Assembly: GCA_026552955.1 (NCBI GenBank)
Contig: JAPMTS010000046.1
Location: 1 to 36,117, forward strand
Direction of reading: 5' to 3'
From: Candidatus Methanoperedens sp.
Lineage (GTDB): Archaea; Halobacteriota; Methanosarcinia; Methanosarcinales; Methanoperedenaceae
Length of the DNA: 36,117 nucleotides
Shown piece by piece: positions 1 to 6,401 of this stretch. A program made the translations under genes and the position numbers. Each line of letters begins with the position of its first letter. Position 1 is the stretch's first letter. The notes beneath the pieces were generated by a model. The model was not told the DNA's origin, ran no database searches, and saw only the letters and a program-made list of their open reading frames with translations.

Positions 1-156
1 CCAAGACCGGATATTTACTGGAATCCTCAGATAGATGCCATACAGTCAACGAGAGACCACTGCAAGAAGGGGAGCAACGAAGTAGGAAGCCCCAGCCCGA
101 AAGGGTGGGGTAGTTCACGCAAGAGTTTCTACCCCAAAACAAAAGAAAGACCTTGA
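1..156 (+). pseudogene. 3' end of an IS200/IS605 tnpB-type gene, cut by the window edge
   Basis: Reading frame 1 is open from the first base to a TGA at 154-156. Its last about 30 residues (RDHCKKGSNEVGSPSP, then PKGWGSSRKSF) read like the tail that results when a tnpB gene runs through its own right-end hairpin. The end ...GSSR... is common in archaeal IS605 OrfB proteins because the transposon-end DNA is translated. Everything upstream lies outside the window, so I cannot tell whether this is an intact gene's 3' end or a remnant. The next tnpB starts only about 125 bases downstream in the same direction, so two IS605-type elements sit in tandem. The call rests mainly on the hairpin and the TAGTTCAC motif inside it. 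Confidence 0.6.
80..118 (+). ncRNA. Candidate omega-RNA (reRNA) 3' end / IS605 right-end hairpin
   Basis: A strong stem-loop pairs 90-98 (CCCCAGCCC) with 103-110 (GGGTGGGG) around a GAAA tetraloop, with one bulged A and one G-T pair. It is preceded by GAAGTAGGAAG and followed at 111-118 by TAGTTCAC. This arrangement, AAGCCCC hairpin then TAGTTCAC, is the usual right end of archaeal IS200/IS605 TnpB elements. In TnpB systems the right-end transcript is the guide RNA scaffold, and the guide would be the sequence just after TAGTTCAC. What is seen is the hairpin and motif; RNA function is inferred from the family. Confidence 0.6.
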
Positions 157-282
157 AAATCAAATAACCTTCTTTGTTATGTGGGATGAAATCATTAATC
201 ATAAAGTTGACAAAGTAATAATTGCTTAAAGATAGAAATTCATAGCAAACGAAAAAATAGAAACACATTGAGGTTTCCACAG

Positions 283-1503
283 ATGAACTTGATTAGAACA
301 GAACAGATTCAAATAGAAGGCACTGATGAACTTAGTTCATTGTGTCATTTATCAAAAAATTTGTGGAACGAGGCTAATTATTTAATTAGACAAGAATTTT
401 TCATGAATGGTAATTGGATAAGGTACAATACGCTTGCAGCAACATTAAAAACACCAGAAAATTATAAAAACTTAAATGCTCAAACAGCCCAACAAATACT
501 GAAGGTTCTTGATAGAAGCTGGAATTCATTTTTCAAAGCAATAAAAGAATGGTCAAAAAATCCTGATACATTCAGAGGAAGACCAAAATTACCTAATTAT
601 AAACCAAAAGATGGTGAAGCATTGTTGATATTTACAAATCAACAGGTCACAATTAAAGATCATATTTTATCCTTCACAAAAAAATTACCTTTAAGAATCA
701 AAACAAGACTACCTGATAACACAAATTTATGTGAAGTCCGAATAATCCCAAAAAGCTTAAATTATATTTGTGAAATAATTTATAAAAAACAATCAGAAGA
801 AGGTGAAATAAACAAACGATGGTATGCAAAAATACATACCGGAAATAGGGTTATAGGAATTGATTTAGGATTAAGAAATGTCGTAACTATTGCAAATAAC
901 ATTGGTGAAATACCAATTGTTATTAAAGGCGGTATTTTAAAGAGCATGAATCAATATTATAATAAAGAAAAAGCACAACTTCAATCAATTTATGATAAAC
1001 AAGGCATTGAATTTGGAACAAGAATGTCTCAACTTAATTCTAAAAGAAATCAGAAGATAAAAAACACAATGCATAAGATTTCAAGATACACTATTGATTA
1101 TTGTCTTGAAAACAACATTGGAACGATTGTGATTGGTAAGAATGATAATTGGAAACAAGAAACCAATATGGGAAAGAAGAACAACCAGAATTTCGTTCAA
1201 ATTCCACATGTTAAGTTAATTCAAATGCTTCAATATAAAGCAGAAACAGAAGGAATAACAATTAAACTGCAACAAGAATCACATACTTCAAAGTGTTCAT
1301 TCCTTGATTCAGAACCAATCTGTCATCAGGAAACTTACAAAGGTGTAAGGTTTACAAGAGGTCTTTTCAGATCAGAAAATGGTACTATCTTAAATTCAGA
1401 TGTAAACGGTGCCTACAACATTATAAGAAAAGCAATTCCTGATGCATTCGCAAAAGGAATAGAGGGTGTAGGGCTACACCCAATAAGGAGTAATGCCTTA
1501 TGA
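283..1503 (+). CDS. tnpB: TnpB-like RuvC nuclease (IS605 OrfB family), subgroup with altered active site
   Basis: A 406-residue protein of the IS605 OrfB/TnpB family, ancestors of Cas12 and in characterised members an RNA-guided DNA nuclease. RuvC-I is GIDLGLRNVV near residue 192 (catalytic D194) and RuvC-III is NSDVNGAYNI near 371 (D373). The position where most TnpBs carry the RuvC-II glutamate reads TIVIGKNDNWKQ, without Glu. The zinc-ribbon region is TSKCSFLDSEPICH instead of two CxxC knuckles. Both traits mark a known-looking subgroup (GKN/GYN and SKxSFLD motifs), so the protein need not be dead; E332 in QQESHTSKC is a possible substitute acid. An upstream TTG at 268 is in frame, but ATG 283 is preferred because GAGGT at 270-274 sits 8 bases before it. 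The gene is AT-rich relative to its neighbours. Confidence 0.85.
   Translation: MNLIRTEQIQIEGTDELSSLCHLSKNLWNEANYLIRQEFFMNGNWIRYNTLAATLKTPENYKNLNAQTAQQILKVLDRSWNSFFKAIKEWSKNPDTFRGRPKLPNYKPKDGEALLIFTNQQVTIKDHILSFTKKLPLRIKTRLPDNTNLCEVRIIPKSLNYICEIIYKKQSEEGEINKRWYAKIHTGNRVIGIDLGLRNVVTIANNIGEIPIVIKGGILKSMNQYYNKEKAQLQSIYDKQGIEFGTRMSQLNSKRNQKIKNTMHKISRYTIDYCLENNIGTIVIGKNDNWKQETNMGKKNNQNFVQIPHVKLIQMLQYKAETEGITIKLQQESHTSKCSFLDSEPICHQETYKGVRFTRGLFRSENGTILNSDVNGAYNIIRKAIPDAFAKGIEGVGLHPIRSNAL
1444..1496 (+). ncRNA. Nested stem-loop at the tnpB 3' end, candidate omega-RNA scaffold
   Basis: Inside the last codons of tnpB a perfect 7-bp stem GGGTGTA (1464-1470) / TACACCC (1475-1481) closes a GGGC loop. 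Outer bases GCATT (1444-1448) and AATGC (1492-1496) can pair around it. The encoded peptide GIEGVGLHPIRSNAL is the typical tail of this TnpB subgroup, which suggests the RNA structure constrains the protein end. In TnpB elements the guide RNA overlaps the 3' end of the gene; function here is inferred. Base pairing was checked by eye only. Confidence 0.45.
1485..1490 (+). promoter_or_regulatory. Shine-Dalgarno site inside tnpB serving the methyltransferase-like gene
   Basis: AAGGAG ends 9 bases before the ATG at 1500. It lies within the translated end of tnpB, between the inner hairpin and the stop codon, so translation of the downstream gene is probably coupled to tnpB or driven by a site supplied by the element. 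Confidence 0.5.
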
Positions 1504-2552
1504 ATGGGAACTTTAATACTGTTAATAGTTTTCATAGCCTGAAATGCCCCACATGCAACGGGGATTGCATTCTTCCCGCCCGGAAATTGCTGGATGACAT
1601 ATTGGGGATGTACATGGCGTGTGGATCCTGTCCTCCTGACCCCGTGTTCAGTAAAAATATTCCTTTATCCAATAACATTGATGATCATACAGGTTTGTGC
1701 CCAGAATGTAAAAAGAGGCACCTGGATTTTGTCATGGGGAATGTTCTGACGATATTGAAGGAAAAAGGGCTATTTCCCCGGGACGCCCTGCTTCGTGAAG
1801 TAGGAACTCCGCTCATCTCTTTTGGCTATCAAATACCCTATCCTCCAAGGCTGGGTAGCAAGGACATTGTTCTTATTATGGATTCAATAACAAAAGATAT
1901 TGCAGAAGAAATAATCAAAAAAGTACCGGAAATCAAAGGAGTGATCAAAAGAAAAGGGCTGCAATCGCAAAGTATCGGTATTCTTGATACTGACAGTTCA
2001 CCCCACACATACGAATTGCTTTCCGGATGCGATATGCGATGTGATGTTATCTTGTCATTGTTTGGGGAACTGTGTATTTATAAGAACCAGTCAAGAATTC
2101 ATATAGAGTTCAATAACACCAAAATAAAAAAGATGGAAGAACTTTATCTTAGGGGGGAACTGGAAAATGCGGTTGTGGTTGATGGTTTTTGTGGTCCTGG
2201 TACGCTTGGCCTGTTAAGCGTTCTTGGGGGTGCAAGGAAGGTAATACTCAATGATGCATGGCTTCCTGCACTCAGGAACACAATTTTGAATATCAAGGTA
2301 AACTCAAGTCTCCTGGGAATCAATATGGTTTTTGAAAACCAGGATCATAATGAACTGATAGGGGATGAACCACTTCTCCTTGCAAAGGCCACGGGAAAAT
2401 CGGAAGTCATGGTTTATCATGGTGATATCCGCAAACTTGATATGGTCGTTAAGGAATCGGATATTTGTATAATAGACACATTCCCTTCTATAAATCCTGC
2501 CCGTTTCATGGGCGCATGTAAGGATCTGTCAAAAAAATTAGTAATAATCTAA
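1500..2552 (+). CDS. Zinc-ribbon, class I SAM-dependent methyltransferase-like protein
   Basis: A 350-residue protein with an N-terminal cysteine-rich segment (CPTC at 16-19, CGSC, CPEC) that looks like one or two zinc ribbons. A central alpha/beta region follows, then a Rossmann-like C-terminal domain. The glycine-rich loop DGFCGPGTLGL near residue 228 and the acidic ND after KVIL match motif I and II of class I methyltransferases of the Trm5/TYW2 type. The later segment CIIDTFPSINPARF occupies the motif IV position but lacks the NLP or NPP signature, so activity on tRNA or any substrate is unproven. The start ATG overlaps the tnpB stop (ATGA), and its best ribosome site, AAGGAG at 1485-1490, lies within the tnpB end. 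The native 5' region may therefore have been replaced by the insertion. It converges on the next gene with a 4-base overlap. Confidence 0.6.
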   Translation: MNGNFNTVNSFHSLKCPTCNGDCILPARKLLDDILGMYMACGSCPPDPVFSKNIPLSNNIDDHTGLCPECKKRHLDFVMGNVLTILKEKGLFPRDALLREVGTPLISFGYQIPYPPRLGSKDIVLIMDSITKDIAEEIIKKVPEIKGVIKRKGLQSQSIGILDTDSSPHTYELLSGCDMRCDVILSLFGELCIYKNQSRIHIEFNNTKIKKMEELYLRGELENAVVVDGFCGPGTLGLLSVLGGARKVILNDAWLPALRNTILNIKVNSSLLGINMVFENQDHNELIGDEPLLLAKATGKSEVMVYHGDIRKLDMVVKESDICIIDTFPSINPARFMGACKDLSKKLVII

Positions 2553-3595
2553 CTATTGCAGCAGATATGATCCAATACTATCAGACTTGTTGAATATTTC
2601 GCTTCATATTCATGTCCATTTGCCTTCAAAAGCGATATATAAAAATCCCGTATATTCTGGATGGCTTTTTCCTTTTTAAAATTGTGATAGATATTAATAC
2701 CATTCTCCATTATCTCTATTTTGTCTATGATCATCAGGGATTCTTCGGTTTTTTTCAAGAGTTTCAAAAAATCCTGATGGGGAATACTGGCAATATGCTT
2801 TTTGGATATTGATTCGAACATACCGGCATCCATGAGTGAATTTGAAGCAAGCAGTTCTTCATAATTCCCTTTATAAAGGGATACCATATTATAATTCACA
2901 GAACTATATATTTCCACAAGGTTTTTCCAGAATTCTTCCCTGGATTTGAACTCCCTCATCGCATCTTTTAAATACCCGAAGTATTTCATTGTCTCAACAG
3001 GTTGTGTTCCTTTCTCTCGTTTCTTGAGGTCTATCCTGGTTGAGGTCGCCCTTTTATGAACAACTTCAATATCAAGCCCTTTGTTAATAGCAAGGAACAT
3101 TATGACAAGGTGCGCCACAAAATCGCGATAAAATTCATTATCGCCTGATATTGTAACAGTCGCAGTTGAAGGATTAATATCATCCATGCAAAAGAGAGAT
3201 ACCTGGCAGTTCCAACCTGATTCTATGCTTATTTTATTTATGTTTGTATCAAGGTCTGAAATCGTATTGATTTTCAGGGGGTCAAGAACCTCTTCAAATA
3301 TTTCATTTTCAAGCGGAATTCCTTTTGTGGATTTAAGCATCCACAAGAAAATAGGTTTGCCAAGAAGAACGTTTCTTCCTGACTCTATCGATTCTTCCAT
3401 TTCATTCAGACTTTTCTTATCAGCTGCAATTCTTGCTATGGCTTCTTCGACAGAACCATAGCGATGAAGCGATGCATCAGTAATATCAATAGCATCCCTG
3501 ATAGCTGCGCTGAGATTGCCATTGTGCTTTACGAGCAGGGATTCAAGTTTTTTTATATGATTTGGTTCGAGAGAAATATTTTTTCGGACTACCAT
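2549..3595 (-). CDS. Ribbon-helix-helix transcriptional regulator with a large C-terminal domain
   Basis: A 348-residue protein. Residues 1-40 (VVRKNISLEPNHIKKLESLL, then GNLSAAIRDAI) fit a CopG/Arc ribbon-helix-helix: a short basic beta strand followed by two helices. The remaining 300 residues are soluble, mixed alpha/beta, with repeated aromatic/Asn patterns and no membrane segment. Such long RHH proteins recur in Methanosarcinales, where the C-terminal part is usually taken to be a sensor; I cannot name its ligand. The gene is monocistronic, has a TATA-like TTTATAAT about 30 bases upstream, and behind that two identical TAGTAGTAC repeats exactly 11 bp apart. Those could be its own operator. 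Confidence 0.65.
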   Translation of the reverse strand: MVVRKNISLEPNHIKKLESLLVKHNGNLSAAIRDAIDITDASLHRYGSVEEAIARIAADKKSLNEMEESIESGRNVLLGKPIFLWMLKSTKGIPLENEIFEEVLDPLKINTISDLDTNINKISIESGWNCQVSLFCMDDINPSTATVTISGDNEFYRDFVAHLVIMFLAINKGLDIEVVHKRATSTRIDLKKREKGTQPVETMKYFGYLKDAMREFKSREEFWKNLVEIYSSVNYNMVSLYKGNYEELLASNSLMDAGMFESISKKHIASIPHQDFLKLLKKTEESLMIIDKIEIMENGINIYHNFKKEKAIQNIRDFYISLLKANGHEYEAKYSTSLIVLDHICCNS

Positions 3596-3622
3596 GATAT
3601 TACTGGAATATCACTGAGTTAA

Positions 3623-3675
3623 TCTATTATAAACCTTTTCAAAACAGTGTTCAATTAGTAGTACGATAGTAGTAC
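3623..3675 (-). promoter_or_regulatory. Promoter and tandem operator candidate of the RHH regulator
   Basis: Read on the minus strand, GAAAAGGTTTATAATAG (around 3623-3639) gives a purine-rich BRE followed by a TATA box. Upstream of it, TAGTAGTAC occurs at 3656-3664 and again at 3667-3675, an 11-bp period that places both copies on the same DNA face. A partial inverted copy, GCTACTATAC, lies at 3703-3712. RHH dimers commonly bind tandem short repeats, so autoregulation is a reasonable inference. Confidence 0.45.
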
Positions 3676-3819
3676 AAATATGGCAATATACTATTTATTA
3701 ATGCTACTATACTAAATTTATTGTTTGATTATGTCAGACTAGAGTGGAGGTGCCCTGAGCGGGTTGAGGAGTGGGGTATCTATTACCAAGAAAGAATCTT
3801 AGGAAACAATTCCGCCAAA

Positions 3820-4488
3820 TTACTTTTCTTTAAGCTCTGCCTGTACTACTTTCATGATTCCATGATCCCCCATCCATATATTTTGGGTTTCAAGAAGATG
3901 AATTTTTTTTTTATAGAATGGAGCATCAAGAACAAGGGATTCATACTCTCCCCCTTCTCCCGCGATATGCACCCTGTATTTCCTGTTAAGCGCCAACAAA
4001 TCTCTAATCATATGTTCACCGAAAATCCTTCCAAGCCACGATTCGTCCATGCCGGCAGCCGCTACTTTCACCATCCTGATATCCATTAGCGGGATCATTT
4101 CCCGAAGAAGTCCAAGAGGTTCCCTATGCCACAATGGCGCATACATCTCTAGTCCAAGTTCATCGCAGATATTCCTCACGCGGGAAGCCTGGTATTCCGA
4201 TTCGATAGCCCCAACCGCCACCCCATCAACTTCCACGCTGCTTATGGCTTTTTTAAGATCCAGGAGTTCCTTTTCCTTCTCGCCTGCCGATAGCTGCCTG
4301 GTGAGAGGAATTTCGCAAGCCTGGGAGATGAGTTCAGTGAGCTGAATATTTGCGGAATGGAACATGTAGGAGTCTTCATTTGCAGATATTATTGTTAAAA
4401 GATCAGTTACCTTATGACCTTCCTGCAATGCTTTATATATTGCAAATGATGAATCCTTACCCCCTGAAATAAGAGCTGCAAGCTTCAT
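3820..4488 (-). CDS. dph6: Diphthine--ammonia ligase (Dph6-type PP-loop ATPase)
   Basis: A 222-residue cytosolic enzyme of the ATP_bind_4/MJ0570 family. It amidates diphthine on elongation factor 2, the last step of diphthamide synthesis, using ATP and ammonia. The N-terminal PP-loop is SGGKDS at residues 8-13. The family signature GEGGEYESLVLDAPF lies near 177-191, with DESWLGR before it. Length matches archaeal Dph6. It is the last gene of a minus-strand operon, 8 bases after UPF0212, with the start ATG just behind that gene's TAG. The reaction is known for the family; nothing in the sequence departs from it. Confidence 0.9.
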   Translation of the reverse strand: MKLAALISGGKDSSFAIYKALQEGHKVTDLLTIISANEDSYMFHSANIQLTELISQACEIPLTRQLSAGEKEKELLDLKKAISSVEVDGVAVGAIESEYQASRVRNICDELGLEMYAPLWHREPLGLLREMIPLMDIRMVKVAAAGMDESWLGRIFGEHMIRDLLALNRKYRVHIAGEGGEYESLVLDAPFYKKKIHLLETQNIWMGDHGIMKVVQAELKEK

Positions 4489-4496
4489 CTGAATTA

Positions 4497-4877
4497 CTAT
4501 TTCCCAGATTTTTTCTTTTCCCTGGTATCTTTTCCACCTTCGAACTCTTCAACATCAACGACATCCAGAGGTGTGCTTATCAACGCTTTACCGATGGTGG
4601 ATTTTGCGATCCTTGCCCCATGCTCTTCATTTTCCGCATCATACACTTTCATTTCAAGCAGTATTCCCACAAGAGCAGTACCCGCGGCCATAAAGACGCT
4701 GTCAAAAGCCTCACCGCATGCAGGACAGCTCGTTGTACCGACTTCTATTTCCACGAAGTTCAAATCAGGATTGAGCATTTTTCCAACTTCAGATATTGCA
4801 ATGTTCATTGCATCTTCAACACTTTCAACACTTTTTACAAGCCATGCAGCTTCAAGTGTAACAATATAATTTGACAT
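4497..4877 (-). CDS. UPF0212 (DUF555) family protein
   Basis: A 126-residue protein matching the archaeal UPF0212 family along its length: [11 protein letters not shown] at the start, [13 protein letters not shown] with a CxxC pair near 50-58, and [16 protein letters not shown] near 84-99. The function is unknown. The single CxxC could bind a metal across a dimer or act as a redox pair. The C-terminal 20 residues are a charged lysine-rich tail beyond the conserved core. It is the middle gene of the DUF357-UPF0212-dph6 cluster, with gaps of 15 and 8 bases. Confidence 0.85.
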   Translation of the reverse strand: MSNYIVTLEAAWLVKSVESVEDAMNIAISEVGKMLNPDLNFVEIEVGTTSCPACGEAFDSVFMAAGTALVGILLEMKVYDAENEEHGARIAKSTIGKALISTPLDVVDVEEFEGGKDTREKKKSGK

Positions 4878-4892
4878 TTTATTATTCCTCTA

Positions 4893-5246
4893 TTAAATCG
4901 TAAACAGGTTTTCATCACTTACTTTAAAGACACCGAGTTTTACCCCTGCGTCCAGCCACGCATGTCCATAACTGAAACAGACAAGAGCATTCACCATATC
5001 ATCTTCTTCGATAAAATGCATCCCATCATCGTAATAGGAACTGGCCATATTTGAATAATCTTCGGCGACTTTGATTAAATGGGAATTTTCCTGCACTACT
5101 ATCTCAAACGCTTTCAAAGCCTTACGTAAGAGTTCTTCATATCTTCTGACTTTTTCAGGAAGGATAGCTTTTTGTTTCACTTTTCTGTATAATACAGGCG
5201 ATGATATGTAAAGGTTGTTGTGATAGGAAAAGGTAGAGGATTTCAA
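4893..5246 (-). CDS. DUF357 family protein
   Basis: A 117-residue, mostly helical protein. From residue 34 on it matches the archaeal DUF357 family: RRYEELLRKALKAFEIV, then YSNMASSYYDDGMHFIEEDD and ALVCFSYGHAWLDAGVKLG, a pattern of paired helices like a HEPN or TPR-type bundle. The family core is about 75-90 residues, so the first 30 residues (MKSSTFSYHNNLYISSPVLY) are unusual. The true start may be further in, but no later Met exists before the core. The function is unknown. It leads the operon with UPF0212 and dph6 and faces the next gene divergently across 188 bases. Confidence 0.8.
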   Translation of the reverse strand: MKSSTFSYHNNLYISSPVLYRKVKQKAILPEKVRRYEELLRKALKAFEIVVQENSHLIKVAEDYSNMASSYYDDGMHFIEEDDMVNALVCFSYGHAWLDAGVKLGVFKVSDENLFTI

Positions 5247-5434
5247 GAATTCATGGATAGATTGTGGATAGGATAGGAAGTGAATCTTGATGATTATTAT
5301 TTATCCTCTACTTAATTTCTAATTGGTATATCCTTTAATAGTATTTTTCCAAGATTATACCCAAATTATTTCCAAATCATCCTATTGAACTAGTTATAGA
5401 AAGGCTTTAATCACAGCTTCTCCTTAAAAATACC

Positions 5435-6376
5435 ATGGTTGAAACAACAAAGATCAATATTGGTCATCTTTCTACTTTATATCACACCTCTTTTATTCTC
5501 ATGGGTACGGATTGGCTGGGGAAGTCCGGGATACAGGCAAACTGGAACCTTTTTGCTTCAGGACCTGACATTGTAAAAGCTTTTGAAAATAAGGAAATTG
5601 ATATCGGTTACATTGGTCTTCCTCCTGCACTTATTGGTATAGATCGCGGCGTTCCCCTGGTATGTGTGGCCGGCGGGCATGTTGAAGGTACTGTGTTGAT
5701 AGCACGGAAAAATTACAGAACTTATGCTGAACTTAATGATATCAACATCGCCATGCTGCAATTTGAGGGAAAATTCATTGGTTCGCCCCCAAAAGGTTCC
5801 ATCCATGATGTCATTATCAATAATATCATAAATGAAAAAGGCCTTGATATAAAAGTAAAGAACTATCCATGGACTGACTTTGTTCTCGAGGCGCTCCTCG
5901 ATGGAGATATTGATGCTGCGGTAGGAACTCCATCCCTTGCCGTTGCTGCAGCGAATGCCTGCGGTGCAAAAATAATCATTCCACCCCATATGCTCTGGCC
6001 GGACAATCCAAGCTATGGGATCGTTATCCACAAAGATCTGATGCGTCATCCTTATGTAATCCTGAAATTCCTTAATGAGCATGAAAAAGCAAGTAATTTC
6101 ATCAGGAATCACCCGATAGAAGCTTCCAGGCTTGTATCAAGACTGACAGGAATAGTCGATGAAAAGTTCGTTCTTGATGCATACCGGATTTCCCCTAACT
6201 ATTGCGCCGCCCTGTCAAAAGAGTTTGTAGCATCCACAATGGCTTTTGTACCGGTGCTTCACAGGTTAAAATATATCTCAAAGATCATATCCGAAAGAGA
6301 AATATTTGAATATTGTTTTATTGAAAATATCCATAAAGAAGAGCCGCATTATAAGCATCACAATGTATCTTTATAA
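5435..6376 (+). CDS. Cytosolic NMT1/THI5-like (periplasmic-binding-fold) protein
   Basis: A 313-residue protein with the type II periplasmic-binding fold of the NMT1/THI5/SsuA group: INIGHLSTLYHTSFILMG at the start, DIGYIGLPPALIGIDRGVPL near 56-75, an internal GDIDAAVGTPSLAVAAA hinge strand near 153-170, and SYGIVIHKDL near 197. There is no signal peptide or lipobox, so it should act in the cytosol, unlike ABC transporter binding proteins. No permease or ATPase gene is nearby. It may be an enzyme, as Thi5 is, or a ligand sensor. It converges on moaA, and the two 3' ends share a 19-bp direct repeat. ATG 5435 has no clear Shine-Dalgarno site, and a TATA-like stretch lies only about 25-30 bases upstream, so a leaderless mRNA is possible. 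Confidence 0.65.
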   Translation: MVETTKINIGHLSTLYHTSFILMGTDWLGKSGIQANWNLFASGPDIVKAFENKEIDIGYIGLPPALIGIDRGVPLVCVAGGHVEGTVLIARKNYRTYAELNDINIAMLQFEGKFIGSPPKGSIHDVIINNIINEKGLDIKVKNYPWTDFVLEALLDGDIDAAVGTPSLAVAAANACGAKIIIPPHMLWPDNPSYGIVIHKDLMRHPYVILKFLNEHEKASNFIRNHPIEASRLVSRLTGIVDEKFVLDAYRISPNYCAALSKEFVASTMAFVPVLHRLKYISKIISEREIFEYCFIENIHKEEPHYKHHNVSL

Positions 6377-6401
6377 TAGGTTATCACAATGTATCTTTAT
6401 A
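6357..6401. repeat. 19-bp direct repeat spanning two convergent stop codons
   Basis: ATCACAATGTATCTTTATA occurs at 6357-6375 and again at 6383-6401, a 26-bp period with 7 unrelated bases between. The first copy encodes the last residues HHNVSL of the NMT1-like protein on the plus strand. The second encodes the last residues YKDTL of MoaA on the minus strand. Both contain part or all of the respective stop codon. Confidence 0.9.

Larger units (their letters stand above)
1..1503 (+). mobile_element. Two tandem IS200/IS605 (IS1341-type) tnpB units
   Basis: The interval holds the 3' end of one tnpB with its right-end hairpin (to about 118) and a complete second tnpB (283-1503) ending in a nested stem-loop. 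No tnpA (Y1 transposase) is present in the window, so both look like tnpB-only elements. The second tnpB is visibly more AT-rich than the chromosomal genes after it, which fits acquired DNA. The left boundary of the second unit between 157 and 282 is not identifiable by eye. No target-site duplication is expected for this family. Confidence 0.55.

Noticed and set aside
268-282. TTG start extending tnpB by five residues
   Set aside because: ATG 283 has GAGGT 8 bases upstream; the TTG has no ribosome site and itself overlaps that site.
3734-3781. tRNA gene
   Set aside because: Only a D-arm-like half is recognisable; no anticodon arm, TPsiC arm or acceptor pairing could be drawn.
3721-4089. Plus-strand 122-residue open frame
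   Set aside because: Most of it lies antisense to dph6; only the GC-rich patch at its start is of interest.
4049-4345. Ser/Ala-rich frames antisense to dph6, UPF0212, secD, the DHH gene and the thermosome
   Set aside because: They mirror well-recognised genes, have shadow-like composition and no start signals.
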